Of a DNA stretch of 64,000 nucleotides, positions 40,794 to 49,338 are shown one piece after another (position 1 is the first letter of the stretch; the number at the start of each line of letters is the position of its first letter). The DNA lies in contig PLZV01000043.1 of assembly GCA_003152315.1 (NCBI GenBank), forward strand, positions 79,514-143,513. The letters run 5' to 3'. The notes under the pieces are model-generated. The model saw only the letters and a program-made list of their open reading frames with translations, searched no databases and was not told the origin of the DNA. The position numbers were made by a program, and so were the translations under genes. The stretch comes from Verrucomicrobiota bacterium (lineage in GTDB: Bacteria > Verrucomicrobiota > Verrucomicrobiia > Palsa-1439).

Positions 40794-41714
40794 ATGCAAT
40801 ATCGCGTCTCTGTGAGAAAGCCTTCAGTCACTGTTCGCGTGCCGGCCACGACCGCCAACCTCGGTCCCGGCTTCGACACGCTCGGCATCGCGCTGAAATT
40901 GCATAATCAGGTTTCCATACGTGAGACCGACACGCTAACCGTCGAGCGCATTGACGGCCAGAAAGGATCAGCCTCCGCCAATGCCATGGCACGGGAAGCA
41001 GTGGATGCCTTTTTCCGCCGCAGCAAGGGAAAGCCGCACGGCCTCCAGATTGAGGTCAAAGGCGATGTGCCCGTCTCCAGTGGTCTTGGCTCCAGCGTGA
41101 CCGTGCGCCTGGGCATCGTTTTCGCCCTCAACGAACTCAATGACCGTCCGCTCGGCGACACAGAGTTGCTCGATCTGGTCACCGCACTCGAGCATCACCC
41201 CGATAACGCGGCACCCGCGCTGTTCGGCGGGTTCGTCGTCTCGGCGATGATCAACGGCACAGTGCGCTACCGCCGCTTCAATGTTCCGCCCGCGCTGAAG
41301 TTCGTCGTCTGCGTTCCCGAGTACGAGGTCTCCACCGAGAAAGCCCGCGCCCTGCTGCCGAAGATGGTACCGCTGCGGGACGCCGTCGAGAACCTGAACC
41401 GTGTCGCCCTGATCACTTCGATTTTCGCCACGGGCGACTACTCCCTGTTGCGCGGCTTGTTCGACGACAAGCTCCACCAACCCTATCGCAAGAAACTCAT
41501 TCCCATGCTCGATGAGGTGATCGCCGGCGGCGTGGAAGCCGGCGCGCTCGCCGGCTGGCTTAGCGGCAGCGGCGCATCGATCATGTGCCTCGCGGAGCAA
41601 AAAGAGAAAGCCGTCGCCGAAGCCATGGCGAATGTGTTCGCCAAACAACAAATCCGCTGCGAGACCCACATCCTCATCGCCGACAACGACGGCACCCGCG
41701 TCAAACGGGCGTAA
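40794..41714 (+). CDS. thrB: Homoserine kinase
   Basis: 306 residues from ATG 40794 (an upstream GTG at 40761 is possible). GHMP-kinase signatures: VRVPATTANLGPGFDTLGIAL at the N-terminus, PVSSGLGSSVTVRLG as the ATP-binding loop, and LSGSGASIMCLAEQ near the C-terminus. Phosphorylates L-homoserine for threonine synthesis. Stands alone here, not with thrC or thrA. No clear ribosome site is seen. Confidence 0.93.
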   Translation: MQYRVSVRKPSVTVRVPATTANLGPGFDTLGIALKLHNQVSIRETDTLTVERIDGQKGSASANAMAREAVDAFFRRSKGKPHGLQIEVKGDVPVSSGLGSSVTVRLGIVFALNELNDRPLGDTELLDLVTALEHHPDNAAPALFGGFVVSAMINGTVRYRRFNVPPALKFVVCVPEYEVSTEKARALLPKMVPLRDAVENLNRVALITSIFATGDYSLLRGLFDDKLHQPYRKKLIPMLDEVIAGGVEAGALAGWLSGSGASIMCLAEQKEKAVAEAMANVFAKQQIRCETHILIADNDGTRVKRA

Positions 41715-41806
41715 TGGCACCGCGACAACCTGGGCTAAAATCCACCAGCCGCGCCCGAGCTCTCGGCGAACAAACGCCAAATGACTGATGCGGGAGTCCG
41801 GGCGCT

Positions 41807-43906
41807 TCAACGACCGAGTGCGTGTGCTGGGCTGGAGCTTTCACGAGAGAGACCATCCTGATAGAGCTTCAAGTGATCTTGTATCTCCGCAGATAAATTT
41901 GTTTGTCCGCCTGCCTCTGCCAGTTTGAGCGCCTCTTTTGCTGTCCCCGTGGCGTCCGCAAACCGATGAGCGGCAGCATACGCGGCGGCCAAGGTATCGA
42001 GACAGACTGGCCGACGGTTCTCCGTCAACTGGCAGGCTCGTTCGGCCAGTTGAACGGCGCGTGCGAAATCTGCCGCGATTCCGCCTTCCCGCAGGAGCAG
42101 CAGCCGAGATAGTTCCTCGCAGGAACTGGCGGAGTCGGGCGCAAGCTGTACCGCCAACTCGTAGTGCTTAATGGCTTCTCCAAATCTCTTTTGGTCGCTC
42201 AGGGCGTGACCCAGATTGGCGTGGGCATCCGCGAACGCTGCCCGCAATCGCACGGCTTGCTGAAAATGCTCGATGGCCTCATCGGGTTTTCCGGAGGAAG
42301 CCAACGCGATCCCGAGATTGTTGTGGACCTCGGGCGCGTTGGATGCGTCGGGATTTAGTTGAAGGGCCTGTTCATACTGCTGGATGGCTTCAGGAAAATC
42401 CCCCAGGTAGGCCAGAGCACACCCGAGATTGTAGTGAGCCCGGGCAAGGCTGGGTTGCAACAATAAAGCCTGCCTGTACTGCTGGATCGCCGCGGGGAAA
42501 TTTCCTTGGGAGGCCAGGACACACCCGAGATTGTAGTGCCCCAGAGCATACCTGGGGTTCCCCTCGAGTGCCCGGTCAAAGTGATCGATCGCTTCCGCCG
42601 TTTTTCCCTGAGAAACAAGTGCCACGCCCAGAAAGTCGTGGGCCGCCCAGCAATCTGGGTTTTGCGCCAGCGTGGTACGGGCAAACCTCTCCAAATCCGT
42701 ATATGCCAAACTGTGACGCCATGTCAGTCCTGCCAACGCCGCCGGCAAAGCAACACCGAGACTGATCCACACGGGACGGGAGAAAAATCGCCAGGTCTCC
42801 GTGAGTCGCACAGTACCAGCCGCCACCAGCGTGATGATGCCCAAGCTTGCCAGGTATTGGAAGTGATCGGCCACGAAAGAAAACTGAAAATAAGAGAACG
42901 GAATCAGGCTGAGAACTGGGGAAAGCGTGACAATGAAGAACAGCACTGCGGCGAACGGCGCGCGAGTGCTGTTGCGGAGGAACCACAGTCCAGTCAACAA
43001 CGCCAACACGCCCGCGGGACACAGGTAATCCACGGTCGTCATATGATCCAATTGCCAACGGGGATAAATGGGGCATAAGTTGACGGGCCAGAGCAGCTTG
43101 CCAATGTAGAACCAACAAGCGTGACCAGCGATGACAAACCGCTGGATCAGCGTGAACTGCAATTGTGTGATCGCTCCAGACATAGCCCGGCGATCTACCC
43201 AAACGGTCGCGTATCCGTCCAGCGCGGCGAGTACCAACAAGGGGACCAGGGGCAGCACGTTCCGCTTCCAAGAAAGTCGACCGCGTTTCCACCACACAAT
43301 CACCAGCATCCCAAGCGGCCAGACGACCGTGGTGGTCTTACTCAGCAGTGCGGACAGAAACAACACGGCAGTCAGAGCGAACCATGACTGGCTTCCTGTT
43401 TCGTCGAATTCTAGATACGCCAGCGTCGCGCCGAGATAGAAAGCCCCTGACATCGTATTCTTCAGTTCGCTAATCCAAGCCACGGATTCGACGTTCACGG
43501 GATGGAGCGCGAAGATTGCCGCCGCCAACCAAGCCCCCCTCAACTGCAAGCGCCGAAGTATGGCAAGAACCAACAACGCCCCGACGGCGTGGCACGCGAT
43601 GCTAACAAGGTGGTAACCCAACGTGGAACCACCCCAAAGTTTTGTCTCGATCCAGAAGACCGTGTCGAGCAATGGATAGTAGTGTTCCGTGGTCCCGGGC
43701 TCAAACCACATCCGCCGCAGGCCGTTCAACGAGCCGAATTTCGCTCGCGTAATGTACGACCCGTCATCCCAAATCGGCAGGCCGCGCCACGCCGGCAGGT
43801 AAGCCAGGAAAGTCGACGCGACCAAGAGGAACGCCAACAACCAATCGGACGTCCCGAAAGGAGTCTTCGTTCCGGGGGGCCGACCAGTCGCTGGTTCAGC
43901 CGTCAT
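41807..43906 (-). CDS. Multi-span membrane protein with C-terminal TPRs (TMTC-like)
   Basis: About 699 residues; ATG 43906 chosen for its GGGAGG site. The N-terminal half is a GT-C-like membrane domain: helix (WLLAFLLVASTFLAYLP), an early LPIWDDGSYI acidic motif, LFALHPVNVESVAWISELKN, and many further helices. The C-terminal half is a run of TPR units (AEAIDHFDRALEGNPRYALGHYNLG, AAIQQYRQALLLQPSLARAHYNLG, and so on). This TMTC-like form may transfer sugars (O-mannosylation type) outside the membrane. The gene follows rex closely. Two similar proteins are encoded at 49339 and 51985. Confidence 0.85.
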   Translation of the reverse strand: MTAEPATGRPPGTKTPFGTSDWLLAFLLVASTFLAYLPAWRGLPIWDDGSYITRAKFGSLNGLRRMWFEPGTTEHYYPLLDTVFWIETKLWGGSTLGYHLVSIACHAVGALLVLAILRRLQLRGAWLAAAIFALHPVNVESVAWISELKNTMSGAFYLGATLAYLEFDETGSQSWFALTAVLFLSALLSKTTTVVWPLGMLVIVWWKRGRLSWKRNVLPLVPLLVLAALDGYATVWVDRRAMSGAITQLQFTLIQRFVIAGHACWFYIGKLLWPVNLCPIYPRWQLDHMTTVDYLCPAGVLALLTGLWFLRNSTRAPFAAVLFFIVTLSPVLSLIPFSYFQFSFVADHFQYLASLGIITLVAAGTVRLTETWRFFSRPVWISLGVALPAALAGLTWRHSLAYTDLERFARTTLAQNPDCWAAHDFLGVALVSQGKTAEAIDHFDRALEGNPRYALGHYNLGCVLASQGNFPAAIQQYRQALLLQPSLARAHYNLGCALAYLGDFPEAIQQYEQALQLNPDASNAPEVHNNLGIALASSGKPDEAIEHFQQAVRLRAAFADAHANLGHALSDQKRFGEAIKHYELAVQLAPDSASSCEELSRLLLLREGGIAADFARAVQLAERACQLTENRRPVCLDTLAAAYAAAHRFADATGTAKEALKLAEAGGQTNLSAEIQDHLKLYQDGLSRESSSPAHALGR

Positions 43907-43919
43907 GGTTCTCACCTCC

Positions 43920-44549
43920 CTAGCCCTCGGCGAGCGAGCGGAAGTAGCTGAGGTTTTCCAATTCGATGGCGAGGTTGACGTTGCTGATGACGACGTTGTT
44001 CGGCACGCGCAGGACGATGGGGGAAAAATTGAGGATCGCGTTCACGCCCGCGGCCACGAGACGGTTCGCCACGTCCTGCGCAGCGGACGTCGGCACCGTA
44101 ATAATGCCCATGCGGATCTTGCGCGGGCGGACGAAGTTTTCCAGTTTATCCAGGGACAGGATCGGCTGACTGTAGGTCTTGCGCCGCTTGCGCTTCACAT
44201 CGACATCGAAACCGGCGACAATCTCGAAGCTCTCTTTTTCAAACCCCTTGTAGGCCAGTAACGCCGAACCGAGATGTCCGACACCGACGAGCACGACGGG
44301 CTGAAGCTGCGTACGGCCCAGCACCTCGGCGATCTTCTCGCGCAGCGTCACCACATTGTAGCCGAGTCCGCGCGTGCCGAAATGACCGAAGCTCGTCAGG
44401 TCCTTGCGCAACTGCGTCGGCTTGACGCCGGCCGCCTGCGCGAGCGCGTGGCTTGACGCGGTCTGGACGCCGTTCTCAGCAAGTCGCTCCAGGCAACGCA
44501 GATATACGCTGAGCCGATAGACCGTCTTTTTTGGAATTGCGACCCTCAT
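43920..44549 (-). CDS. rex: Redox-sensing repressor Rex
   Basis: 209 residues. N-terminal winged helix with VKPTQLRKDLTSFGHFGTRGLGYNV; Rossmann domain VVLVGVGHLGSALL; end typical for Rex. It senses the NADH/NAD ratio and represses anaerobic and fermentative genes; DNA binding is lost when NADH is bound. Its stop lies 13 bases before the TMTC-like gene start, while 43 bases separate it from the upstream DUF554 gene, so the three likely share a transcript. Regulon in this organism unknown. Confidence 0.95.
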   Translation of the reverse strand: MRVAIPKKTVYRLSVYLRCLERLAENGVQTASSHALAQAAGVKPTQLRKDLTSFGHFGTRGLGYNVVTLREKIAEVLGRTQLQPVVLVGVGHLGSALLAYKGFEKESFEIVAGFDVDVKRKRRKTYSQPILSLDKLENFVRPRKIRMGIITVPTSAAQDVANRLVAAGVNAILNFSPIVLRVPNNVVISNVNLAIELENLSYFRSLAEG

Positions 44550-44592
44550 GGTTCCTTCGCGTATACCAGAGTAGCGGTCGCGGTCGCGAATG

Positions 44593-45282
44593 TCAAAAGA
44601 GTTGCAGCAGGCGGGACAACAGCGGGGCGTAAATGATCGCGGGCAGGTAATCAGCCACCGGCAACTTCTTGATACCCGTCAATCCGAGCCCGATGCACAG
44701 GACCAGCGCCCCGCCGACGGCGCTCGTCTCGGCAATCAGCGGCGGTGTGAAGAACCCGCTCAGCGCCCGCGCGCCGAGCGTGATGCCGCCCTGCACGATG
44801 AGCACCGTCACCGCGCTCAGCAATACTCCCCAACCAGTGCTGGCCGCGAACGCCAGGGCCGCCACCCCGTCCATCATTGATTTCACGGCGATCAACCGGT
44901 AGTCACCCGTCAGCCCGTCTTTCAGCGAGCCAATAATCGTCATCGGCCCCACGCAAAACAGCAGGCTCGCCGCTACAAATCCTTCCGCAACCCTCGATGA
45001 TCCAGCGCCGCGCACGAACCGCTGCTGGATCCGTTGCGCCGCGCGTTCGAGCCGCGACTGGATCCGGAGAAGCGATCCCGTGGCGACCCCGCCGGCCAGC
45101 GCCGCTACCAATACCAATACGTTACGGGTTTCGATGACCATCTTCGCACCAAGCGCCAGCGTGACAGCACCGAGGATGCGGAGTGCCGCGGTCTGTGCTC
45201 GCTCGGGTAGCCGCGATTTAAATATCAGGCCCACACTGCCGCCTGCCAGCACCGTGGCTGTATTGAGCAGGGCACCGGTCAT
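44593..45282 (-). CDS. DUF554 family membrane protein
   Basis: 229 residues from ATG 45282, which overlaps the stop of the O-antigen-ligase-like gene (ATGA). Starts MTGALLNTATVLAGGSVGLI and has repeated glycine-rich hydrophobic helices (LVLVAALAGGVATGSLL, LLFCVGPMTIIGSLKDGLTGDY), the DUF554 (YqgA/YdfK) pattern. Predicted transporter-like protein of unknown substrate. Confidence 0.9.
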   Translation of the reverse strand: MTGALLNTATVLAGGSVGLIFKSRLPERAQTAALRILGAVTLALGAKMVIETRNVLVLVAALAGGVATGSLLRIQSRLERAAQRIQQRFVRGAGSSRVAEGFVAASLLFCVGPMTIIGSLKDGLTGDYRLIAVKSMMDGVAALAFAASTGWGVLLSAVTVLIVQGGITLGARALSGFFTPPLIAETSAVGGALVLCIGLGLTGIKKLPVADYLPAIIYAPLLSRLLQLF

Positions 45283-47108
45283 AAGCGGGGCTCCGCCTGC
45301 ATCTTCTGGCGCAGATCCCAAGCTTCCGGATTGTGGGGCTGCAGTTGCAGGACACGATCCAGTTGCTGCAAGGCTTCGTCGTTCTGCCCCAACTCGTGCA
45401 ACGCTGCGGCCAGAGCGATCCTCCGTTCCACATTGTTTGGGTTGATCTCCACGGCACGACGCAAATACGTGACCGCTTCCGCCGGGTGACTGGCCAGCCG
45501 GAGCAACTGACCGAGGTTGTAGGTCACATCCGCGTAATCGGGCGCGAGTTCTTCAATCCGCTGGCATTGCCCGATCGCCATTTCTTGCGCCTCCGGCTCC
45601 GGCAAGCGCGAGAGCGCACCGGCGAGCAGGTAGCGCGTGCGCAAACGAAACGGATCGAGATGGAGAGCATTCCACGAGTGTTGCACCGCCGCGGGCAAAT
45701 CGCCGCGCTCTTCGGCGATTCGCGCCTGGCGGTCCTGCAGGTCGGCCGACACCGGGCGAAGGACGTCCGCCACAGTGATCCACACTCCGAAGATGAGACA
45801 GACCCCGGCGGCACACCAGCGAACTGGCCGGGGGTAAATCGTGATCCGACGCCAGCACGATGGCGCCGCATCCGCACCCACGACCAGGCCCATCGACAGC
45901 CACAGGAGGCTCTGGTTCGGCAGGTACCGCAAATCCACGTCCACCAACCCGTGCAGCATCAGCACGAGCATGGCCCCGAACATCCCCCACAAGCAGCGAC
46001 GATCGGCACCATCCAATCGACGGGAGGCCCGAAAGCCGCACGACACCGCCGTTGCCCAAAGCCACAGCGTGGCGGCCAGCCCAATCAGGCCCTGCTCGGC
46101 CGCGATCTCCAGCAACTCATTGTGCGCATGATCTGTGACGTTGGTAGCTTTTGGCCGCAGAAAGTATTCTGGCAAACGGTACTTTGGATACGCCACGACA
46201 TAGGTTCCCAATCCGTGCCCCAGCAGCGGTCGCGCGGCAATCATGTCCAGCGTTGCCTTCCAGATCACAGGCCGCACATCCGTCCGCCACTGTCGCTGGA
46301 CATACGAACGAGCCAGGAGGGCAGCGCCCGCGAAGACCACCACGACGACAACGGCGCGCGTCTGCCACCGTTGAAAGAATCGATTTCGGAAGCTCAGGAA
46401 TGACAATAGACTCACGGCCCCCAGCGCCAACCAAGCCCCGCGCGAGCGACAGAAGCACATCGCGCCGATGACGATCAAGCTTGCCAAAACCGACCACCTG
46501 CCGCCGCACGAAATCATGATGGCGAGCGACGCGGCAAGATATGTCCCAAGGAAATCCCAGTTCCCCAGCGTGGAAATGAACTCCGGTTCCGAGCCCAATC
46601 GCAGCAGACCGTTTCCCGCCACAATGACGGCTGCGAATATCCACCAACGGCACAGTTCCGGCAGGCGGTCTTTTGGCGCACGCGCGGCCAACAGGAAGAT
46701 TGCCAGATTCCCCGCCAGCCGGGGCAGGAACCCCAATCCAAACTGGGGATGTTCACTGAATCGAGTGGACGCAACGGCGCTCAGCACGACCGCCAACAGA
46801 GGCAAAATAGCAGCGCAAGGCAAAAAGGCGACCGCCGTTCCTTCTACGGTTTCGGCCCTGGCACTTGGGCGGAGAAGCAGCCCGATTGAGGCAAACAATC
46901 CTGCCGCGAGAACCATCTCCGGCAATGGTAGCGTGCAGTCATAACGGAAGTGCGCCCAGGATTTAGGAAGCCAACTCAGGGGGTAGCTGAGCGCGGGCAG
47001 ACCAATCAGAAGGACCAGCAGCAAGTTGCCGGGTATCGTTTTCCGCCCTGTCGCATGCTCAGCCACAGATAGATGAAGTATCCTCGCTGGGTTGTACGCC
47101 CAACCCAA
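45279..47108 (-). CDS. O-antigen ligase-like membrane protein with TPRs
   Basis: About 609 residues from a TTG; no early ATG exists, so a GTG 14 codons in is an alternative. A Wzy/WaaL-type domain with some ten helices and the HNELLEIAAEQGLIGL motif (His and Glu after DHA) occupies the first two thirds, and RPLLGHGLGTY precedes it. Two to three TPR units follow (ADVTYNLGQLLRLASHPAEAVTYLRRAV). Joins glycans outside the membrane. Co-transcribed with DUF554, rex and a TMTC-like protein. Confidence 0.85.
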   Translation of the reverse strand: MGWAYNPARILHLSVAEHATGRKTIPGNLLLVLLIGLPALSYPLSWLPKSWAHFRYDCTLPLPEMVLAAGLFASIGLLLRPSARAETVEGTAVAFLPCAAILPLLAVVLSAVASTRFSEHPQFGLGFLPRLAGNLAIFLLAARAPKDRLPELCRWWIFAAVIVAGNGLLRLGSEPEFISTLGNWDFLGTYLAASLAIMISCGGRWSVLASLIVIGAMCFCRSRGAWLALGAVSLLSFLSFRNRFFQRWQTRAVVVVVVFAGAALLARSYVQRQWRTDVRPVIWKATLDMIAARPLLGHGLGTYVVAYPKYRLPEYFLRPKATNVTDHAHNELLEIAAEQGLIGLAATLWLWATAVSCGFRASRRLDGADRRCLWGMFGAMLVLMLHGLVDVDLRYLPNQSLLWLSMGLVVGADAAPSCWRRITIYPRPVRWCAAGVCLIFGVWITVADVLRPVSADLQDRQARIAEERGDLPAAVQHSWNALHLDPFRLRTRYLLAGALSRLPEPEAQEMAIGQCQRIEELAPDYADVTYNLGQLLRLASHPAEAVTYLRRAVEINPNNVERRIALAAALHELGQNDEALQQLDRVLQLQPHNPEAWDLRQKMQAEPRL

Positions 47109-47146
47109 TTGTTAACAGGATGCTCCCCCAACTGTTAGCAAAAAAA

Positions 47147-47176
47147 AGAACCTCGACACCGGAGCGTCGAGGTTCT
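47147..47176 (-). terminator. Intrinsic terminator of the pseudopilin gene
   Basis: AGAACCTCGAC pairs with GTCGAGGTTCT, 11-bp perfect stem; on the minus strand it is followed by TTTTTTT. Ends transcription of the gene at 47195-47827. Confidence 0.92.
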
Positions 47177-47194
47177 TTCGTGATGATTCTCGTA

Positions 47195-47827
47195 TTAGTC
47201 GTCAGTGATGACGTTTACTGTGCTGTTCACACCCACAACAGTTGACAGGCTGTTATTCCAAGCCACATGACCGTCGTTGTACAGGACGTTGCCGCCAGCA
47301 TCTTTGTGAGGCGCGGGCATACCAACACCGCCGACGGTGAGCCACTTGGCGCCCTTTGTATAGCCGACGGCTGTAGTACTCGCCATACGATCCAGCGCGA
47401 GGACCGAATCCGGTTGATCCTGCCAGATGATGAAGGGGCAGTAGGCGTAGCTGATCTGCAAGTTGCCGCCGGACATTTTGGTGTCCAGCGGATAGGACGC
47501 CGTCAACTTCCTGGCGCTGTCACTCGGGCAAGTAAAGATCTTTGCAGAAGTGATCGTGTTGCTCAACAGGTTAAGCGAACCGCCCAGAGTGGTGACACCG
47601 GCGGTCGTATTGTCACACGGCACGCGACCGTTGTAGTTATCCGCATACATGGCGATACCCAAGCCGATCTGCTTGAGGTTGCTCAAGCAATTGGCGCGAC
47701 GCGCCTTTTCGCGAGCTTGATTGAGTGCCGGCAGCAGCATCGCTGCCAGAATCCCGATAATTGCGATGACGACCAGCAGTTCAATCAATGTGAAACCGCT
47801 GATCTTGATTCTAGTTAACCGTCTCAT
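47195..47827 (-). CDS. Prepilin-type / H-X9-DG-like pseudopilin
   Basis: 210 residues. Short basic leader, then [20 protein letters not shown], the prepilin processing site and helix; later [23 protein letters not shown], typical of this group. Near the end, [17 protein letters not shown] is an H-X10-DG variant of the H-X9-DG motif. Processed by prepilin peptidase. Followed by a strong terminator, so probably monocistronic. Confidence 0.92.
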   Translation of the reverse strand: MRRLTRIKISGFTLIELLVVIAIIGILAAMLLPALNQAREKARRANCLSNLKQIGLGIAMYADNYNGRVPCDNTTAGVTTLGGSLNLLSNTITSAKIFTCPSDSARKLTASYPLDTKMSGGNLQISYAYCPFIIWQDQPDSVLALDRMASTTAVGYTKGAKWLTVGGVGMPAPHKDAGGNVLYNDGHVAWNNSLSTVVGVNSTVNVITDD

Positions 47828-47922
47828 GTTGTTGGTAATGCCTCCGTACTATTGGTTTGGAATGTGTGCCCCTCCCCGCGCCTCTCGGGACCGCCCCGCT
47901 TCGCGACGGGTATCGCCATCAA

Positions 47923-48036
47923 TTACCGAACCAGACTAACAGTGATCACACCGTCTGTCAACCGATAAACTTTCACCGTTGCGCCAAGTGGATACTCGGC
48001 CGCAAGCGCTATCTTCTTGTTCTCAATGAGTTGCAT
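47923..48036 (-). CDS. Small hypothetical protein (37 aa)
   Basis: ATG 48036 with AGGA upstream, 17 bases after the class V aminotransferase stop. Reads MQLIENKKIALAAEYPLGAT and ends VYRLTDGVITVSLVR. Beta-type composition and a good start signal support a real, unannotated short gene. Unknown function. Confidence 0.4.
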   Translation of the reverse strand: MQLIENKKIALAAEYPLGATVKVYRLTDGVITVSLVR

Positions 48037-48053
48037 TGAAAATTCCTACTGCG

Positions 48054-49211
48054 CTAAATTTGCGCAAACAACCCCGCGATCTCTTCTTTAGTGTTGTAGA
48101 AATGCGGCGACAGGCGCAAGCATTGTCTCCCGTCCCGGCAATAGCGGAGAGAAGTAACCACCTGCGCCACCTCCAATTTCGCGTGCATTTTCGTGACATC
48201 CCGGCCTTCCGCCACGAGTGAAACAATCCCTGAGAGCCCCTTCCCTTCCGCCGCACCGAGAACTGAGAACCCGGCCTTCGCCGCGCACGCAATCGCCCAC
48301 TCCGCCAACGCGAGCACACGTGCCTCGATCGGCTCAATGCCATACTCATGGATCAATTGCAACGCCGCCCGCAACCCCACGATCCCCGCCAGGTTCAGGC
48401 TCCCCGGTTCGTAGCGGCGCGCGTCGCGCTTGAACGCCAGGGATTCCTGCGCAATAAAGTTTGGACTCGACGCGTTGTTCCACCCGACGAGTGGCGGATG
48501 AAAACGCTCGAAGTGCTCCCGGCGCACGTAGAAGATCGCCGTCCCCAGCGGTCCCAACAACCACTTGTGCGCGTCCGCCGCGGCGAAATCGACAAACTTC
48601 ATCGATGTCCGCAGGGCCCCGAAACTCTGGATCCCGTCCAGGCAAAACAAAACTCCCCGTTTCCGGAGGAAACGACCAATTCGATCAACGTCCAACCGCC
48701 AACCGGTCTGGAAATGCACGCTGGCCAGCGACACGAGCTTCGTTTTCTTGTCTACCACCCGCTCCACGTCCTCGACCGTCACATTCCCCAACGGCGTCGC
48801 CTCGACAAATCGCGTCTCCACGCCGCGCCGCGCCAAATCCATCCACGGATACACGTTGGCGGGATAATCGTCGCGGTAGCACACCACGTTGTCGCCGCGC
48901 TCCCAGGGCAAACCGGCCGCCACCATTGCCAGTCCCATCGATGTCGACCCAACAAACGCGATCTCCCCTTCCCCAGCTTCAATGAGTCGCGCGGCCAACA
49001 CCCGCGTTTCGCTCACCACTTCGTCCGGCAAAACATTCTCCTGGTGGTCGTGGGCGCACGCCTCGACGTATTGCTTCATCGCGTCCACCACCCGTCGCGG
49101 CAACGGGCTTACACCCGCATGCGCAAGAAAAACCTTCCCATCACACACCGGAAACTCAGACCGCCGCAAGGTCTCGTCTCGTAAAAATTCTGAAATGTCG
49201 AGTTGGTTCAT
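48054..49211 (-). CDS. Class V aminotransferase (cysteine desulfurase-like)
   Basis: 385 residues. PLP fold-type I, class V: FLAHAGVSPLPRRVVDAM at the start, VGSTSMGLAMVAAGL, then LASVHFQTGWRLDVDRIG, LCLDGIQSFGAL and DAHKWLLGPLG, whose Lys binds PLP. The end lacks the cysteine loop of group I desulfurases, so the reaction may be desulfuration, isopenicillin-epimerase-like or transamination. No partner Fe-S gene adjacent. Confidence 0.88.
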   Translation of the reverse strand: MNQLDISEFLRDETLRRSEFPVCDGKVFLAHAGVSPLPRRVVDAMKQYVEACAHDHQENVLPDEVVSETRVLAARLIEAGEGEIAFVGSTSMGLAMVAAGLPWERGDNVVCYRDDYPANVYPWMDLARRGVETRFVEATPLGNVTVEDVERVVDKKTKLVSLASVHFQTGWRLDVDRIGRFLRKRGVLFCLDGIQSFGALRTSMKFVDFAAADAHKWLLGPLGTAIFYVRREHFERFHPPLVGWNNASSPNFIAQESLAFKRDARRYEPGSLNLAGIVGLRAALQLIHEYGIEPIEARVLALAEWAIACAAKAGFSVLGAAEGKGLSGIVSLVAEGRDVTKMHAKLEVAQVVTSLRYCRDGRQCLRLSPHFYNTKEEIAGLFAQI

Positions 49212-49338
49212 AACCGGATGGAGATACTCTGGCCTTTCATTGTGACTTGAATCTTAGAATGCGGGCTGCTACAAAGCAAATGCAGTCTACCCTCCTCGGT
49301 ACAACAACGTTTGTTCGAGAGTGTGACGCAAGGCGCTG

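Noticed and set aside
40968..41810. 280-aa minus frame over homoserine kinase
   Set aside because: Antisense to a clear GHMP kinase; no motifs.
45333..46403. 356-aa plus frame over the O-antigen ligase-like gene
   Set aside because: Arg/Gln/His/Pro-rich shadow of the minus gene.
48348..49184. 278-aa plus frame
   Set aside because: Shadow of the class V aminotransferase gene, His/Arg/Pro-rich.
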